Notes under the pieces: generated by a model
Database searches by the model: none
Seen by the model: the letters and a program-made list of their open reading frames with translations, nothing else
Told to the model about the DNA's origin: nothing
In this document: in pieces, positions 13,501 to 27,351 of the stretch
Numbering within the stretch: position 1 is the first letter of the stretch
Layout of the letters: every line of letters starts with the position of its first letter
Assembly (NCBI GenBank): GCA_022829145.1
Contig: CM040755.1
Coordinates: 18,514,063 to 18,578,062, forward strand
Source: Albula goreensis
Lineage: Eukaryota > Chordata > Actinopteri > Albuliformes > Albulidae
DNA: 64,000 nucleotides
Direction of reading: 5' to 3'
Program-made: the position numbers and the translations under genes

Positions 13501-16500
13501 ATTTTCAGCACTGATTATGGAGGGCAGAGAAGTACAGAAAAAATACAGACCAAGCCACATGCTGGGTTAAATCGATATTATCAGATCATATTATTAATTC
13601 ATCCTCCACACAGTCTTGTCAGCGAGTGATTAATGGCAGACGTGTTTACACGCAGGAGCAGATGACAATAGCTGGTCTAATGTGGCACAATGATTAAAAG
13701 AAAGTAAATTCAGCTTACTTTGCAGGAGGTTGTGGAGCAAATGCTGGCTATGTGCAGATAATAAATCACTGCACAATGGCTCCTGTCCTGTCTGGGGAAT
13801 GAGGCATGTCTGCACTGATGACTAGCATGATATTGTCCTTTTTCGGGTTATTGTTCCAAAGGGACTTGTTATTGTTCAGTTATAGCTGAGGAGGCTGCTG
13901 ACACTCTCCTTCCTGGTAATACATGCAGTTAGGGTTTTATTCTGTGACTCCAACTGAAGCTCTGAGGAGCTGGGTTTCCCAACCAAAAATGTCTTATTTT
14001 AAGGAAGTTATAGTACCGTTTATCTTCTGTGTGCCCCACCACTCTCCAGACATTCATCTTTAATAGAGATCAAAAGGTCAAGTTGCGGCTTTCCAGATTT
14101 ACCCACTCAGATGGGATTTTTTTTTAATTCTCTGCTGTCAGCTGAAAATTCGTCTGAATATAAAAAATTTGTGTGCTGAATATAAAAGGGTTTTTAAGCT
14201 TAGTATTTGATTTAATAGATGATAGCAAACAATCAGATTTTACATATACACTCAGAAATGATGTGATCAGTTGTTACTCTTTAATAGTAATAGTTGTAAT
14301 ATCGAAAGGTGTTCCAGTCAGGTGATGCTCATTAATTACTGAACCTTTGCAGGCATTCTTTGTGTTGCATGGCAGAGGATGGTACATAAGGTTTCAATGT
14401 TAATGTGGACATTCCTAGTATTACCTCATGGTTTCAAATATATTACCTATCTATCAAATTGATTCAGCTTTGATTTTAGCTGGTCCTTAGATTAAGCCGC
14501 ATTAGTTTGATTGCGGTTTTCACAGCTGTTAGTCTTATAGCCACTGTGGTAACCTGAAATGAGGCGTTTATATTTGTGTGTGAATTAAATTTTGAGCAGG
14601 TGCTTTTTAGACATCCCATGAGATGGAAAGCTTAATTAATTATCATACACTGATCTCCATTTCCTTCCTGGACTGATATGTGTCACTGACTCTGCAGGTA
14701 CCTTATTTTGAGGCACTACTTATTTGTCTTTGCTAATGGGTGCTGACTGACTGTTCCTAGAGCATTTGCTAACTGCTTGCCGATTATTTACTACTTTTTT
14801 CAACGCCCTTATCTTTTGTGCAAAGATTTTGATTTGATGTTTCTGTTTGATAATTCTTTGGCTGATACATCTGCAATATTGGCACTAAATATTTGACCTC
14901 TCAATATGTAATACAGTTGTAATATTTCTCTACAAGCTTATCATATAAAAGTGTTGATTGTAAATATATGTCATTTATTGCTGAAAAATATTTATATTTA
15001 CATTAAATATAAATGTGTAGAGTTCCTTTTAATTGTGACATCAAAATAGTTCTTTGTCATTTGAAATACATCGATAAAATCCAGATCATTGTTGAGAGGT
15101 GCAGTGGGCTTTGGTAACCAATCCCAAACAGCTCTTTAAGATGTGATTTCTCTAGGGGTCTGTAAATGGGTGTGAGCACTTCAGCTAATTTTTTTTTCCT
15201 GTTTGTATTTCACAGAGAGACACTCTGACCTCCTTACATGCCATAGAGGCACAGTCTCTGAGGAGATGGCTTTTGAATTACTCACCACATTGGCTGTTGT
15301 CAACCACAGTCTGGGCTGAATGACAATCCTTCTTCCTTTTCAGGTTTATACAATCAAGTAGGCCTCACTGTGCTGATACATGCCTTCTACAGTATATGAA
15401 TTTGGAGTGGACCCTAACCATAACATGTGCTTTAGGACAGAAATCGAATGCAGTCATTGTTCTGATGTTGATCTCTGAAATGTGGTCTTAGGCCCGAATT
15501 AAGTCAATGCTTAATTATGATGCACAAATAAGTACAATTTTTCTCTCTTCTCAGATTCTTCAAGTTCCATAATCACCAAAATGCATTTTCCAAGCTTTTA
15601 GAGGAAACATTCCAGAGTATTTGTTTGAATTAAAGTTAAGTCCAGTGTAGGTTGAATCCAGAACCTAGTCTTTCTAAATAACTGAATATATCCAGAATCC
15701 TAGTTGTACATTCAGTCATGGCAAGTTTGGAAAGAAGAACAATGAGCAGCTACTCAATGTGGTTACAGGGCTCCACAGTCAACATTCTCCAGAGAATGTA
15801 TAAAACAACTGGCAGAAGTGCATTCCATTTGTTAAAGTTGTGAAAACAGCAGGAAAAGTATTCATGGACTCCATAAAATGTGATGAATGGTAAAATCTGG
15901 GAGATTATGGGATACACAGGAAAAGAATGGCTCATTAAGACACTGAGCACAAACAGATCTTGGGCACCCTGGCTGAAAAACTCTGTAAGATGGGCAAGAT
16001 CATGAACATTAACTAAGACACAACGTTCAATAAAGTTTGAATGGAGCCATTTATATAGTAAAACCTTAACTGCATGCATGACCAGGAAACAAGCTGTCAT
16101 CATTCTCCTCAGATCGAACTGAACAATAAGAAGGCCATATACTCTAAACATTGCTGTATCATATTAGTCATTGGTGCGGAGAGGACAGGAGGCATTGTTC
16201 AATGATGTATTATCTGTGTAAAGCCAGCATCTGGCCCACAACCTACTTCAATATGTGTTGCATTTAGTCTCTATTAATCACTATGCAGAACCTGATATTG
16301 GTGCACACTACCCTGGCTCCCTTCTTCAGCTGCTATGTGCAGACATGCCTTATATCATGTTCAAAATAAATCACTCTTGACAGGTCTGCATGCAAAATGA
16401 ATTTACAAAGGAATTATAACATCCAGCAGAATATGCCCTTGTTTGTGTTGGTTCTGAAACCATTTGTTGTTATTAAACCTCTCTGGCCCCCTTTGTGTCT

Positions 16501-17631
16501 CCAGGTGAGGACAGGTATCCTGACTCAGAGGTAATTGTGTGACAAGACTGATAATGACTCATTGATTTCTCCTTTGGGGGAGATTAGTCGCTGTCTCCAT
16601 AGCACAGAAGGGGTTCAGCCAGCATCGAGGATAACAGCATTAGTTAACTGGACCACTCACTTAAAATTCACACACGTTTGAATGTCCACATTTTCTAAAA
16701 CAATACAAAATTACATGTATTTCTTAGATTCAGATGTAATAAATGATAATATGTATTAATATGGCAAAAAGTTCTGTACATACCATGTATAAAACAGATA
16801 AATAGATAGTTCAAACTAATATTTTGTGAGTTACTTAGCCTTTTGATAGTCCTATCATTTGTTGGCCTCTTACCAGTAGCATGCAAGCTACCCAATATGA
16901 ATACCAGTAACTGACACCCCAGCCTAGATGTGAAATGTGAAATATTTTGAACCAGTTGTTGATATTTTAGAAATATGCCTAAAAATGCTTCTTCAGAACT
17001 ATTGTCAAGGCTGTGGCCTACTGGTAAGTACCAAAGTGCTCCTCAGCCGCTGCAACAATTGTATTTGTGCAGAATAGTTATTGCAATGTGTGAGCATATA
17101 TCGTTTGAAACAGGTACGCACGTACACAAATGCAGCGACACACCCACACACATGCATCCACCCACACTCAAACAATCCTGTGGGCATGCACACATTCCCA
17201 CATTAATGGAGACACACTAGCAAGAATGCATAATGCATTACAGTACAGTACCCAGTACAGAATCTGTGAGTCATAGACAGATCTTAGAGAGAATATGAGC
17301 TAAGAAGTACTTCAATAACATGAACTAATATTTTGTCCTGCTATTCTGAAGCTTCCAGGACTAACAGGACTGGCAGTGATTTATTGCGCCTGATGGGGAA
17401 GGAAAGCTCCAGGTCTTTTTAACTGCAGCAGTTTGCAGACAGTGAGCTCCCTTGGGGGCAGTCTGGGGAGCAACACACTGTGCTGTCTGACAGAGCCGGA
17501 GTCTGGCTCTTATTGCTGCACTGATAACCCAATGGAAGAGCCAGGATCTGTCATTATCGACTGGTAATTTAAAGCATGAGCCAGAATATTCTCTGAATAA
17601 CCCAAACTAATATAGAATCTTATTACCTTGT

Positions 17632-17836
17632 GGGTAACCCAACAGACAAGCTACAGTCTCTTACTACACCCTGGGTAACCCAACAGACAAGCTACAGTCT
17701 GTTACTACACCCTGGGTAACCCAACAGACAAGCTACAGTCTGTTACTACACCCTGGGTAACCCAACAGACAAGCTACAGTCTGTTACTACACCCTGGGCA
17801 ACCCAACAGACAAGCTACAGTCTCTTGCTACACACA
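17632..17836. repeat. 41-bp minisatellite, five near-perfect copies
   Basis: Five consecutive 41-base units, each starting GGGTAACCCAACAGACAAGC, begin at 17632, 17673, 17714, 17755 and 17796. They differ at only a few positions (CTCTTAC versus CTGTTAC, GGGTAA versus GGGCAA). Partial, decayed units can be followed on both sides (AACCCAA spaced remnants from about 17525 and again to about 17910). There are no unique spacers, so this is a tandem repeat and not a CRISPR-like array. Confidence 0.96.
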
Positions 17837-18404
17837 AGCCTGAATCTCTTATTTCTGTGTGGTTAACTGAACAGACAAGGGTAACCCAACAGCTAAGGCA
17901 GAATGTTGTTTCAGATAGCAATACATATGTGATTTATGTTGTAATATAGATGGTACACACACATGTTATTATATGAGACAATAGATTACTCTTTTGCATC
18001 TAATATAACTCAGTGCAGTAGCTGGTGTGTGAATTACAGGCTGTTTTGTAATTCAGAAAAGGGTATAGGTAAGATAACTCACATGAGTATCTCAATAGTT
18101 TCTGTGCAGTCTGTGACTCATTCTTAGAAAACGTGTATGGATTGCTTTGGACATATTGCTTTTTAGTAGAAGAGTGACAAGAGAGTGATTACAGTGTCCA
18201 GATGGGTGATAATTGTGTTTGGAGAGTCTGGTGGTGAGCAAATGACTTACATGTAGCAGCTTAGGGAGAGGAGAGGGACAAATTCTGGTGAGTCCTGCAA
18301 ACACAGTGGTCTAGACCAAATGTTTAAGAGCCTCTTATTTAACACAGGATTGTCCATTTGGATTGACCAACTTGAACAATTGTGGAATTAATAGATTGAT
18401 TGAT

Positions 18405-18475
18405 TCTTCAATAGGTGGCCTGCGGGCCAAATCCAGCCCACGGAGCATTTTCATCCGGTTTGTGAGTGTTTTGCA
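18405..18475. mobile_element. Possible hAT-type transposon terminal relic
   Basis: GGCCTGCGGGCCAAATCCAGC, followed by a CCACGGAGC-type sequence, resembles the GGCCCGCGGGCCAAATnCGGCCC core common near the ends of vertebrate hAT elements. No matching partner end, target duplication or transposase was found, so this is a weak assignment. Confidence 0.3.
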
Positions 18476-21400
18476 TGCCTCTGTAGTTGAGCAGCCTCTT
18501 TTCCTACTATTATCATGAAACAAGCCCAAATAAATTAGGTGATTCCGAGTGCTACTGCGACATAGTGATAAAAAGCAGTGCATGCTACACAGGGACTGAA
18601 TAAAGTTATATTTTGACAGTGAAAATAACATTCATGTAATTGCTAGTAGTAAGCATACAGTGGCTCTTCGAGACCAAGCACATGGGTTTCAGTGGCAACT
18701 GATGCATCATGAAACTGCTACCCTTCATCCATTCCAGGTTGAATAGCTTATGCGTGAGTCGCCAGTTACAAAAAACAAAACAAAAAACTTGCATTCATTT
18801 AAAATGCTACTCTTCAGGGCTTCAGTGGTTCCCTGGAACTCATGTATATTTGGTTTGATATCCTTATGCAGTGTATCTTGTTAAAATCTTTATTTCTGAT
18901 GATGCAGTCTTAAGATAAAGACATAATTCAGTGAAAAATAAGCACTGTAAAAAACATTTTGAAATTCATATTTGAAAAAGTTTAAACAAATATCTTTCAC
19001 TACTCTAACCTGTTGAATTTTGTTGTATCCTATGTAGCTTAGGAGAGGCTGCTGGTTTTTTTATTGTGTACATGTATATGTGAATGTGTCTTTATAAATA
19101 AATAATATGCATATAACCAGTATACATTTAAATGTTATGTGTATGACATGCCCAGCAATTCATTAATTTAGCAATTTTAAAACATAAACACCCAAACAAA
19201 AATTTAAAACAGCACAAATACTGTATGTGTAATTAAAAGATTCAATATTTAAAAATGTCACTGTGACTATAATTTAACATATTTTTGTAGAACTCAGCAC
19301 ACACCAACCTGTGCTCTAAATCATACGTACAGGTGCTGAGCCACACACATATGCACACACATGCACACACATACACACAAAGAACACAGTTGGTAAACTG
19401 TATACAATTTACACTGAAGCATTAATATGAAAGATTCCTGTCTGTATACAAACAATCAGCCCTAGTTTCTCATAATTTCAAATCAACAGCAAATTTGACT
19501 TTTGGCATCAAACTGTGGACACTCTTCATTGTCAGTTGACTGAATTCAATTGTTTAGTTTTTCTAACTGACTGCCTCTGTTGTGTTTGTCATATGTAATG
19601 AAATCTCACAGGTGTTGTTTTTGAAAGGCTGAGGGGCTTGGCTGGCCTGTCTGTCTGCCCTTAGCAGCATCTTCTGAGAGCTCTGTTGTTGGTGATGCTA
19701 TGACTTGCTGCTGCTCTCCAGGTTTGCTGTGTAGCAGTGGGTTGTTTTACGCTTGGATGGCCTTCTTCTAAGTGGGATAGTCTGATGGCGGAAAGGTGAG
19801 ACACTATGTGCCATGCTGTGACTAATGTTGTCTGTCCAGGCCTTCAGATAGGCTGTGATGAGAACCTAGGAAAGAGCAGGGCCAATCAAAACTCTGATCA
19901 TCTGGCTGGATGCATGTACTTTGCTTTTTTGCTCCGCTGGAAACACTCTTTGACCAGCAGCAGCAGCACAGTCGTGCCCTTATGGAGCTGGTTGCTATGG
20001 TGAACAATCTTGGTGGAAAATAAAATTGTTAGCGCTATAATGATATCCTCCTGAGGCAGCATGTTGTAAGACATACATGCTGTCAGTGATACCCCATCAC
20101 AGCTTTTACACAACACACAATGCCACTCTACACACCACTGTTTTAATATATCATACTCAGACAGCAATAGAGGGAGGGAGCACAAATATTTTCCTCATTT
20201 GTGATCTTTTTCAATTCCCTCATAAATATTCATATAATTTCATTTATGTAATCATTAAACCATAACTCTAATGACGGCACTTACAAACCAATATTTTTTC
20301 AACAGATGTGTAATATATCTAAATCAGTATGCTGAAGTATGAGCACAAAAACCAATATAAGCACATCAGACAGATACATTGGTAAAATGTTATCCACTTA
20401 TCTCAGGTGATACTATACTGTTTTGCTTTCTCAGTGTTATGGTGGAAATATTTTAATGTGAGCTTTACTGACTTACTTACTTGTTACATACTGGCACCCC
20501 TCTGTGGTTCAGTGGGAGAACTGCAGGTTCTGTTGCAGACCAGTGCTGCTCGATGGCGTTTAGCTTATTTGGACTGTGCTGTATGAGCAGAAGTATGACA
20601 GATTAATGATTGGCTTTGTTAGTGACTTCTTTGTGATATGCTCCAACAAACACACCCTTACTAAAGTGCCTCTAACAGAGCAGCCCCTGCTGGGGATCCG
20701 GAGACCTTTCTGAGATTTTATGTCATCAGGGTATTTCCCAAAACCAGTCTCTGGTCCTCAGTCTCCTGTTATGAGAAAGAACAGCACTGACATATGATTT
20801 CTCCTCCCAAACCTACTTTTAATTGTCTTACAATGATTGGATCATAGTGGATCTTGACCAGGTCAGTGATATTGCCTCAATGTGTGCCTCTTCCTAAGGT
20901 GATACTGCTGTCAAATTTTCTGTATTTATAGTTGTAGTCACCATTCTGCATTTCAGTAAATACTCCTTTGTCTCTCATTACAGTGTGTTATGGCTGTAGT
21001 GTGGTAACAATTATGAATTTTTGAACACATACATACATGTATTTCTGTCCGGTTTATAGCTCACCTTTCAGCTGAATTAGTAATAATCCTATTAATTATA
21101 TGAACTGTAATCATTTTCAGTGTCAGCTGTACTCATGTCATTTTTAGCTAAACAACAGATTGAGTATGAAGTCCTAGTAATTTATGCACTTACACTTTTC
21201 CTTCAGCAATTTTATCTATTTGTCAATTCATTTCTTGCTGCTCAATATATCTGTAGAGTGAACAGCTTTACTCTTACAACTTAGTGTTGGAAGGATAGCA
21301 AGCATCATCTTGTATAAAAAAACAATTTCTCCAAGTACAGTATAGTGTTTTAATTTGTCATTGTTACAAAGCCACTTTTAGCATTTTGCCACAAGATGGA

Positions 21401-22501
21401 GTCCCATTCCCACTGATAATTGTGCAGTATTTATTAAGGTGTATGTGGGTTGAGCTGGTCATGCGACTGAACTGACATCTCCTATTTTTTTTACATTTCA
21501 AGAACATAGTGTACTGTAGTAGAATTATCACCAAAGCCTTTCCTGATGGCAACGATGATGCTGATACAAACAGACAAATAGACAACTAAAAAGCTGTAGA
21601 TGTCTGGTGAGGCTCAGGGATGGTCTACTGAAGCAATAACCCTGAGGCACCCTATCCTTGCAAATTGAAGCCAAAGACCCCGGATTACATCAAAACAAGA
21701 GGCCTACTCCTGGCAATTGCACAATCCTGTTGCAAATAACCAATACCAAAGCTAGGCACAAGGCTCAGAGCTACCACCTTTGCCAGCTATTATTACTTGA
21801 TGACTAAACTAAGATGACTAAACTCGATGATCTTTCTAAATGTTCTAGTGCTGTCATACACCAGCACTTTTCAGTTCTGTGGAAATCCACGTACTTAATT
21901 GCCCTCTACATTATTCTTGACAGAAAATTCTGAAATTCAATTATGTTGTCTTGGCAACCAGACACCTGTACATGCTGCCATGGAAACTATCATGTATTGA
22001 ACAGCATCAGCTGGTTGTTCTATGATGAAAATATAATGGCGAGAAGCTGTATAGATGGATATGAAAGAACAGTATTCAAACTGTGGTTCTGTAATGGTTT
22101 TTTGGAAAGGTTTGGGTGCACGGTTGTTGTCAGTCTCTTACCTTAATCTTCTATCAGATGCTGGCAGACTCTATGCAACAGTGCATGCAGGTTTTCCTAT
22201 TGTTTTGTAGTGCTAGCTTCGCAATGGATCATGGGATATTAAATGCCAGAATCAGGAATATGTTGCTGGGAGACAGTGAGAGAAATTAGAGATGTTTAGG
22301 AGTAACTGGTCACTTTAGAGAAACCAAAATGTTATTTACAGAACAATACTCATAATGTTTTTCCCCCAGACAGGTTATACTTTATTTAAAAGAACTGTAA
22401 CAGACTTTATGGTCAATGTTCCAAATAACACAAAAACAATCCTTCCCACTGTAAAATAGCGTGAGCTTATTTGTGTGACTGTCTTTTGTTTGTGTGTATT
22501 T

Positions 22502-22507
22502 GAGAGA

Positions 22508-22561
<54 letters not shown>

Positions 22562-22594
22562 GAGTGAGTGAGTGAGTAAGTGTTTGTGTGTGTG

Positions 22595-22634
<40 letters not shown>
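22502..22634. repeat. Compound (GA)n-(GTGA)n-(TG)n microsatellite
   Basis: A 60-base GA tract with two interruptions runs to about 22564. It passes into four to five GTGA units and then into about 25 TG units from 22584 to 22634. Open frames across it are repeat artefacts. Confidence 0.97.
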
Positions 22635-22635
<1 letters not shown>

Positions 22636-25456
22636 CTTCTCACAAAGATTCCAACAGACTTATTCAACTCTTTTTGAAGACTGTACTCCCAGTACTACAG
22701 CCATGGCACCACTCAGGCAGAGAGAGTCTGCTATGCTTCCCCTGCTACTATGTCACTCATCAGCACCTCATAGACCCCTCTGTTATGAGCGGGGTACCCT
22801 TATTCTACCTGCACGAGCTGTCAAGTGTATAGTCTTGTGGCTGTGAAGCTCACCTGTTTTCTCAGAGCATAAAGATGTGGACATCTAAGAAGACTTGTAT
22901 GTTGGTGTGCCACCCCCCACAAGCTGATGGAAGATGTTGCAGTGTTTTGATTTTTCCTATGCACTCAACTATAGCAACGGAGGAATGCACACAATGACAG
23001 CATTTGTTCCCTCTGTCTTTGTGTCGATTGCAATATTTTTTTGTGTCCTTAGTTTCAACTCAGTCATCTGTACACTCACTGCACGGTAAACACTGGAAGA
23101 ATATTACTGGGACTTTAGACTCCATCTCAGCCTCTCTCTGTGACACCGTGCTACTGCCACTCCAGCCTGACATTTGCTCAGCCCTGAAACACAGACCCAA
23201 TTCAAATACTCTCAGCTGCAGTCCTCCCTCCCCCTTCATCGATTAACTGATCAGAAGTGCATTTTACATTTACTAAGCTCTTAGACATTTTGTGGAACAT
23301 GTGGCAGGACTCAGAAGAAAAGTCAAGGATATTTAAATTAGGGTAGCCCACTCCCACTGCACATCCCTGTAGTTGCTATCTGTGGATTATAAAGAGTCCA
23401 TGTAGGAACAAAGCCTTTTCATCTGCCTGGCTTGCACAGTTGAGTTTTAAGGAAAAATAGTTTTTGCTGTTTCACCACTGTTCATCTGATCAATGCCTAC
23501 ACGGGAATCCTTGAGTTTAAGAGATCATGAGGCAAATCAGAACAACAAATAGTGATTTGGAATGGTAACAGGTAATTCAACAAAAATACAGAGCTGAAAG
23601 AGAATAACAAGGACCCAAAGTTACACATGCCCCAAAAAAAGCAATAAAATGTGTACATGAAGCAGGGGTAGCTGTTGGAGCTCAGTCACAGTAAGAGGCA
23701 TACTCACAGTCGAGTGGGAGTTACAGTTCATAGTTTGTTTCCATATTGTACCTCCTGTGTGGATGAGTAAATGTATGAGTTTTACAGCAAGTATTATTAC
23801 CATACCTATTTTATATTATGAATATGCATGCCTGCTAATCCTATGACAGTCAGCAGATAGCAGAGGTAAAGGTCTTATTAAGAATCTCTTTGATTGTCTT
23901 CAGTGGAGTGACTGCTGTTTTCAACCTTGTGCCTCTTATTATTGTTATCTTGAAACAGCGTTACTAATTGTGCTTGAGAAAAGCTTAAAAGGTAGATTCC
24001 AGGTCATTGTTAATTGCATCTATTGCTATATGGTATATATCAGTTGTGCCAGACTCGATTAAACCATTGCTGTCTTGATTAAATCGGTTCTCCGTCCCTA
24101 TATCTGAGTAGTTCAAAGAGAACTAGAGTAAAGGTAGAGTAGATTCAGGAGTAGCCCTGCTTTAGATTTGTTATGGGAAGGGATGACCCCCATTGCCTGT
24201 TGTGTTTTGGTTGCAGTGGTTTCTGCTATGCCTAGCTTGATTTTTCTCTCTCTGGCCACATTCCCCCCTGCATAACTGTGTCCTCACTATGTTCCTGGTG
24301 ATGCTGCCAGAGACCCAGGGGAGCGGGTTCCATTACCGCTCATCACAGCTTGTGTCCCAGCCTTGTCCAGCACCGTTGAGCTGGTGGCCTCCTGCCAGCA
24401 TTCTGACCATCCTGGAAGGTGCAGAGCACACTTGCATATGGCTGCAGCCTGTGTGCTGTGACACGGGAAGCAGCCTGTGGAGCTGTGTCCCATTGATGAG
24501 GGAGGAGATAAATATCTGCAGTGGCTCAGTCTGGGACTGAACATCTCATATTCACACCCGTCAGAATATGAGCCAGCACTGCCAGGGTTAAGCTGCGGTA
24601 TAATTAAAATAAGTATATAGGAGCCTATACTTATGACTACACTTTGATTTTACGTGATGCAGATGATGTAACAAACTTTTCATGTGTGCTTGTATTCATG
24701 CCTGTACAGTTTGCACACATGTATCTGTGTGTGTAAGAATGTGAAAATTGTGTTCATATACTATAAGGTTTTGTATGTGTGTGTTTGTGTCAGTGTGTAT
24801 CTCAGTCAGACTCTGGCTACTCTCCAGTTGGCTCTGGGCCCTGTACTGAGTGAGCTTCTGCAGGGGAGTGTGTCCTGTTTGGAGATGTCCATGACCTTCA
24901 GAGGCTCTGTACTGCAGCAGTGTATCCACACCTGCACTCCCATACTGGACCAGGGTGTGAATGGGGAGGGACAACCAGGAATCAAAAGACCTTACCTGGA
25001 ACCACTCTGCATCAATGCTTTTATGTATCTTGTATCAAAACCTATGCAGCAAATTGTATTATAAATTTTATTATAGTGAAATATAGGTCATGGATATGCA
25101 TGTATGCAAGAACTGGGGCAGATACTTGACCTTAAATTAAGAGGTATAGGTTGGAATAAAATCAACATTTGCTCTTAATTTTGGATCATAATCAAATGCA
25201 AGTGTTTATCTTCACTGACACAGACTCACTGACACTGAGTTCAGACACCATGAAAATGAACTCATCAAACTGTTCATGTAGAGAAAAAACACTTGTAAGG
25301 TCAAATATTGATGGAATCCCAGCCAGTGTCTCTTATGCCGCATTATGTGAAATGTAATAGATGTCTGATGTTAAGATGCTGCTGCTTAGGGGTCTGGTGA
25401 CATTGCTCTGGTTATACTGGATTATTTTTGTCCGGTGAAATGTGCTAACTAAATGT

Positions 25457-25458
<2 letters not shown>

Positions 25459-25492
<34 letters not shown>
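25459..25492. repeat. (TG)n microsatellite
   Basis: 17 uninterrupted TG units. Confidence 0.96.
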
Positions 25493-25494
<2 letters not shown>

Positions 25495-25770
25495 TGTACA
25501 GTAAATCGCAGTGCATCACCTTTGCATGTGTGAAGTCCTCCTCAGTTTCTTGGAGCTCACCTATCTGAGGCACTGACATAGCCTAGTGCACAGACAAAGA
25601 AAAAATGCATCTGATTCCATTTGATTAGCTTGGGCTTCAGGCCATACTACTGTCATATCACCTCAGGTGCAACTGACCTGCTGGGCCAGAACGATAGTGA
25701 AGGGCTTGTATATTCTGGGTCATTTGCTCAAGCTCTCACTGTAGGTTTCTCTAGAATACAAAACAGTGTA

Positions 25771-25870
25771 TTATGGCGTAGTGGTTGAAGCATTGGGGAA
25801 ATTGGTTGAATGCCTGGGGGAGATACTTGGCCTTATTTGCTCCAATGAAAACAGGGATATTTAAAATGGG
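25771..25870 (+). mobile_element. tRNA-derived SINE head, degenerate
   Basis: GGCGTAGTGGTTGAAGCATT resembles a polymerase III A box (tRGYnnAGTGG). GGTTGAATGCC, about 30 bases on, resembles a B box (GGTTCGAnTCC). The following GATACTTGGCC...TGCTCCAATGAAAACAGGGATATTTAAAATGGGT resembles the decayed body of common fish SINEs. The tail is not present next to it. This is a fragment, not a functional tRNA gene. Confidence 0.55.
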
Positions 25871-27351
25871 TCACAGAATGTTTCCAAAAAATTTTTTTCT
25901 ATGCACTTTTTTAAACATTTCCCCCTGTTTGAAACATCCCATTACATTTTGTTTACCTTGTGCATTTGCTGGAGTGTCCTTCTTTGTATCAGGAGAATGC
26001 AGCCTAGCATACATGTGGTATAACGCATGGACTGCCTTTGTCACTCTGCAGCCCACCACCTCAGCTACATGAGTGATGTGGTCACTATTGCAGTGAGTCA
26101 AGGGAAACCCTATCCAGTAAAACCCAACACCAACACTTTTAAATGAATATTAATAATAATCAAATGTCTTATTACATGTCATATACAGAGTTTCTGAATT
26201 TTTGCCTTGTGGCTGAAATTGGATACTGGGGGGTCGGGGTGGGAACGAGATTTGACTTCATCAAGTGTTCAGGGATGAGGCAAAAAATACTCCAGCATCC
26301 AAAATACTCACAAATTTCAACCTTACCAAAATGAAAGATAGTACACAAGCCAGAACAATACCTCCCCTGGTATACTATCATGTAACAACCCATAAATTAA
26401 CTGAAAATGTCCCACACCAAATGGGAACATCCAACAATATTTTAATTTCCTTTATATTCTTTTTATTGTAAAAGTGGTTTGACATTATTGAAGAAAGCGT
26501 GAGAGGCTCAAAGCATGAGTCTCACACCAGATGAATGAGAGATGGCATCCCTGCATATGTCATGTGTAATAATGAATTACCCATTCATTATCCTTAAAGC
26601 TATGATTTCTAGTCTCTAGGGCTGCGTCTCTTTGGTTCTTCCCTTTGCTGTGGCTACAGATAGTCCTTGCTGGGAATGGTGATGAAGCACCATTTAAGTT
26701 TCCCAACAGTCTCTGTGTGAATCAATCTGACAGGCTCAGCATACAGCTACCACCCTTTTATAATCAGGCATAAATGCAACAGAAACCAGGCAAATTAAAC
26801 CTTACAGGATGTAATACAGGGTTGTGACAGGCACCTATTTTTATTCTGTGGTTTTTCTAAAATCATACCAGATCATTGCTCATGATCGAGGAAACTCCAG
26901 CTTCCTTCTCCCAAGAAGCGTGTTCTGTTTCATCTTCAACCTCTGTGAGTGAGGTTTGAATGTCACCTTTGGTCTGGGCGTCAAACAGAATTGCTGCTGA
27001 CTAGTAGCCAACGATTCCATCTGTGCTTCCTGTTGCACTTGCATTCTCCAAAGCTGAGGGAATCAGCCCATGTCAGGAGAGAGTAGTGCTTTATGTCACA
27101 AAGTCAAACAAAGAAGCTTGATGTTGAGCCACAGCTGAGGATGAATCATTGCTAGTTAGACTTAATGTAATATTTGAATGTACAAACAATACATCTGTCA
27201 AATAGGCTTATGGGAACTGTAATTAGGGCCTCGGCAATGTAATTAGGGACTTGGAAATTGAAGCAAAATTAGCAGTCAGCATATTGTTGTTGTTAACATA
27301 TTTAATAGAAATTGCTGCATGTCCAACTGACAACTAATGAACACATGTATA

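Noticed and set aside
17632-17836. CRISPR-like direct repeats
   Set aside because: Units are contiguous with no unique spacers, and the context is a eukaryotic intron: a minisatellite.
22467-22846. Open frames across the GA/TG array (66-88 codons)
   Set aside because: The translation is mostly repeat-derived (SLSLSL, VCVCVC, HTHTHT).
24287-25064. GC-richer stretch with open frames on both strands
   Set aside because: No recognisable domain, both strands open by chance, and no in-phase exon that would fit tub. At most a regulatory block.
25771-25870. A true tRNA gene
   Set aside because: A/B-box-like words are present but no cloverleaf can be drawn. It fits a degenerate SINE head.
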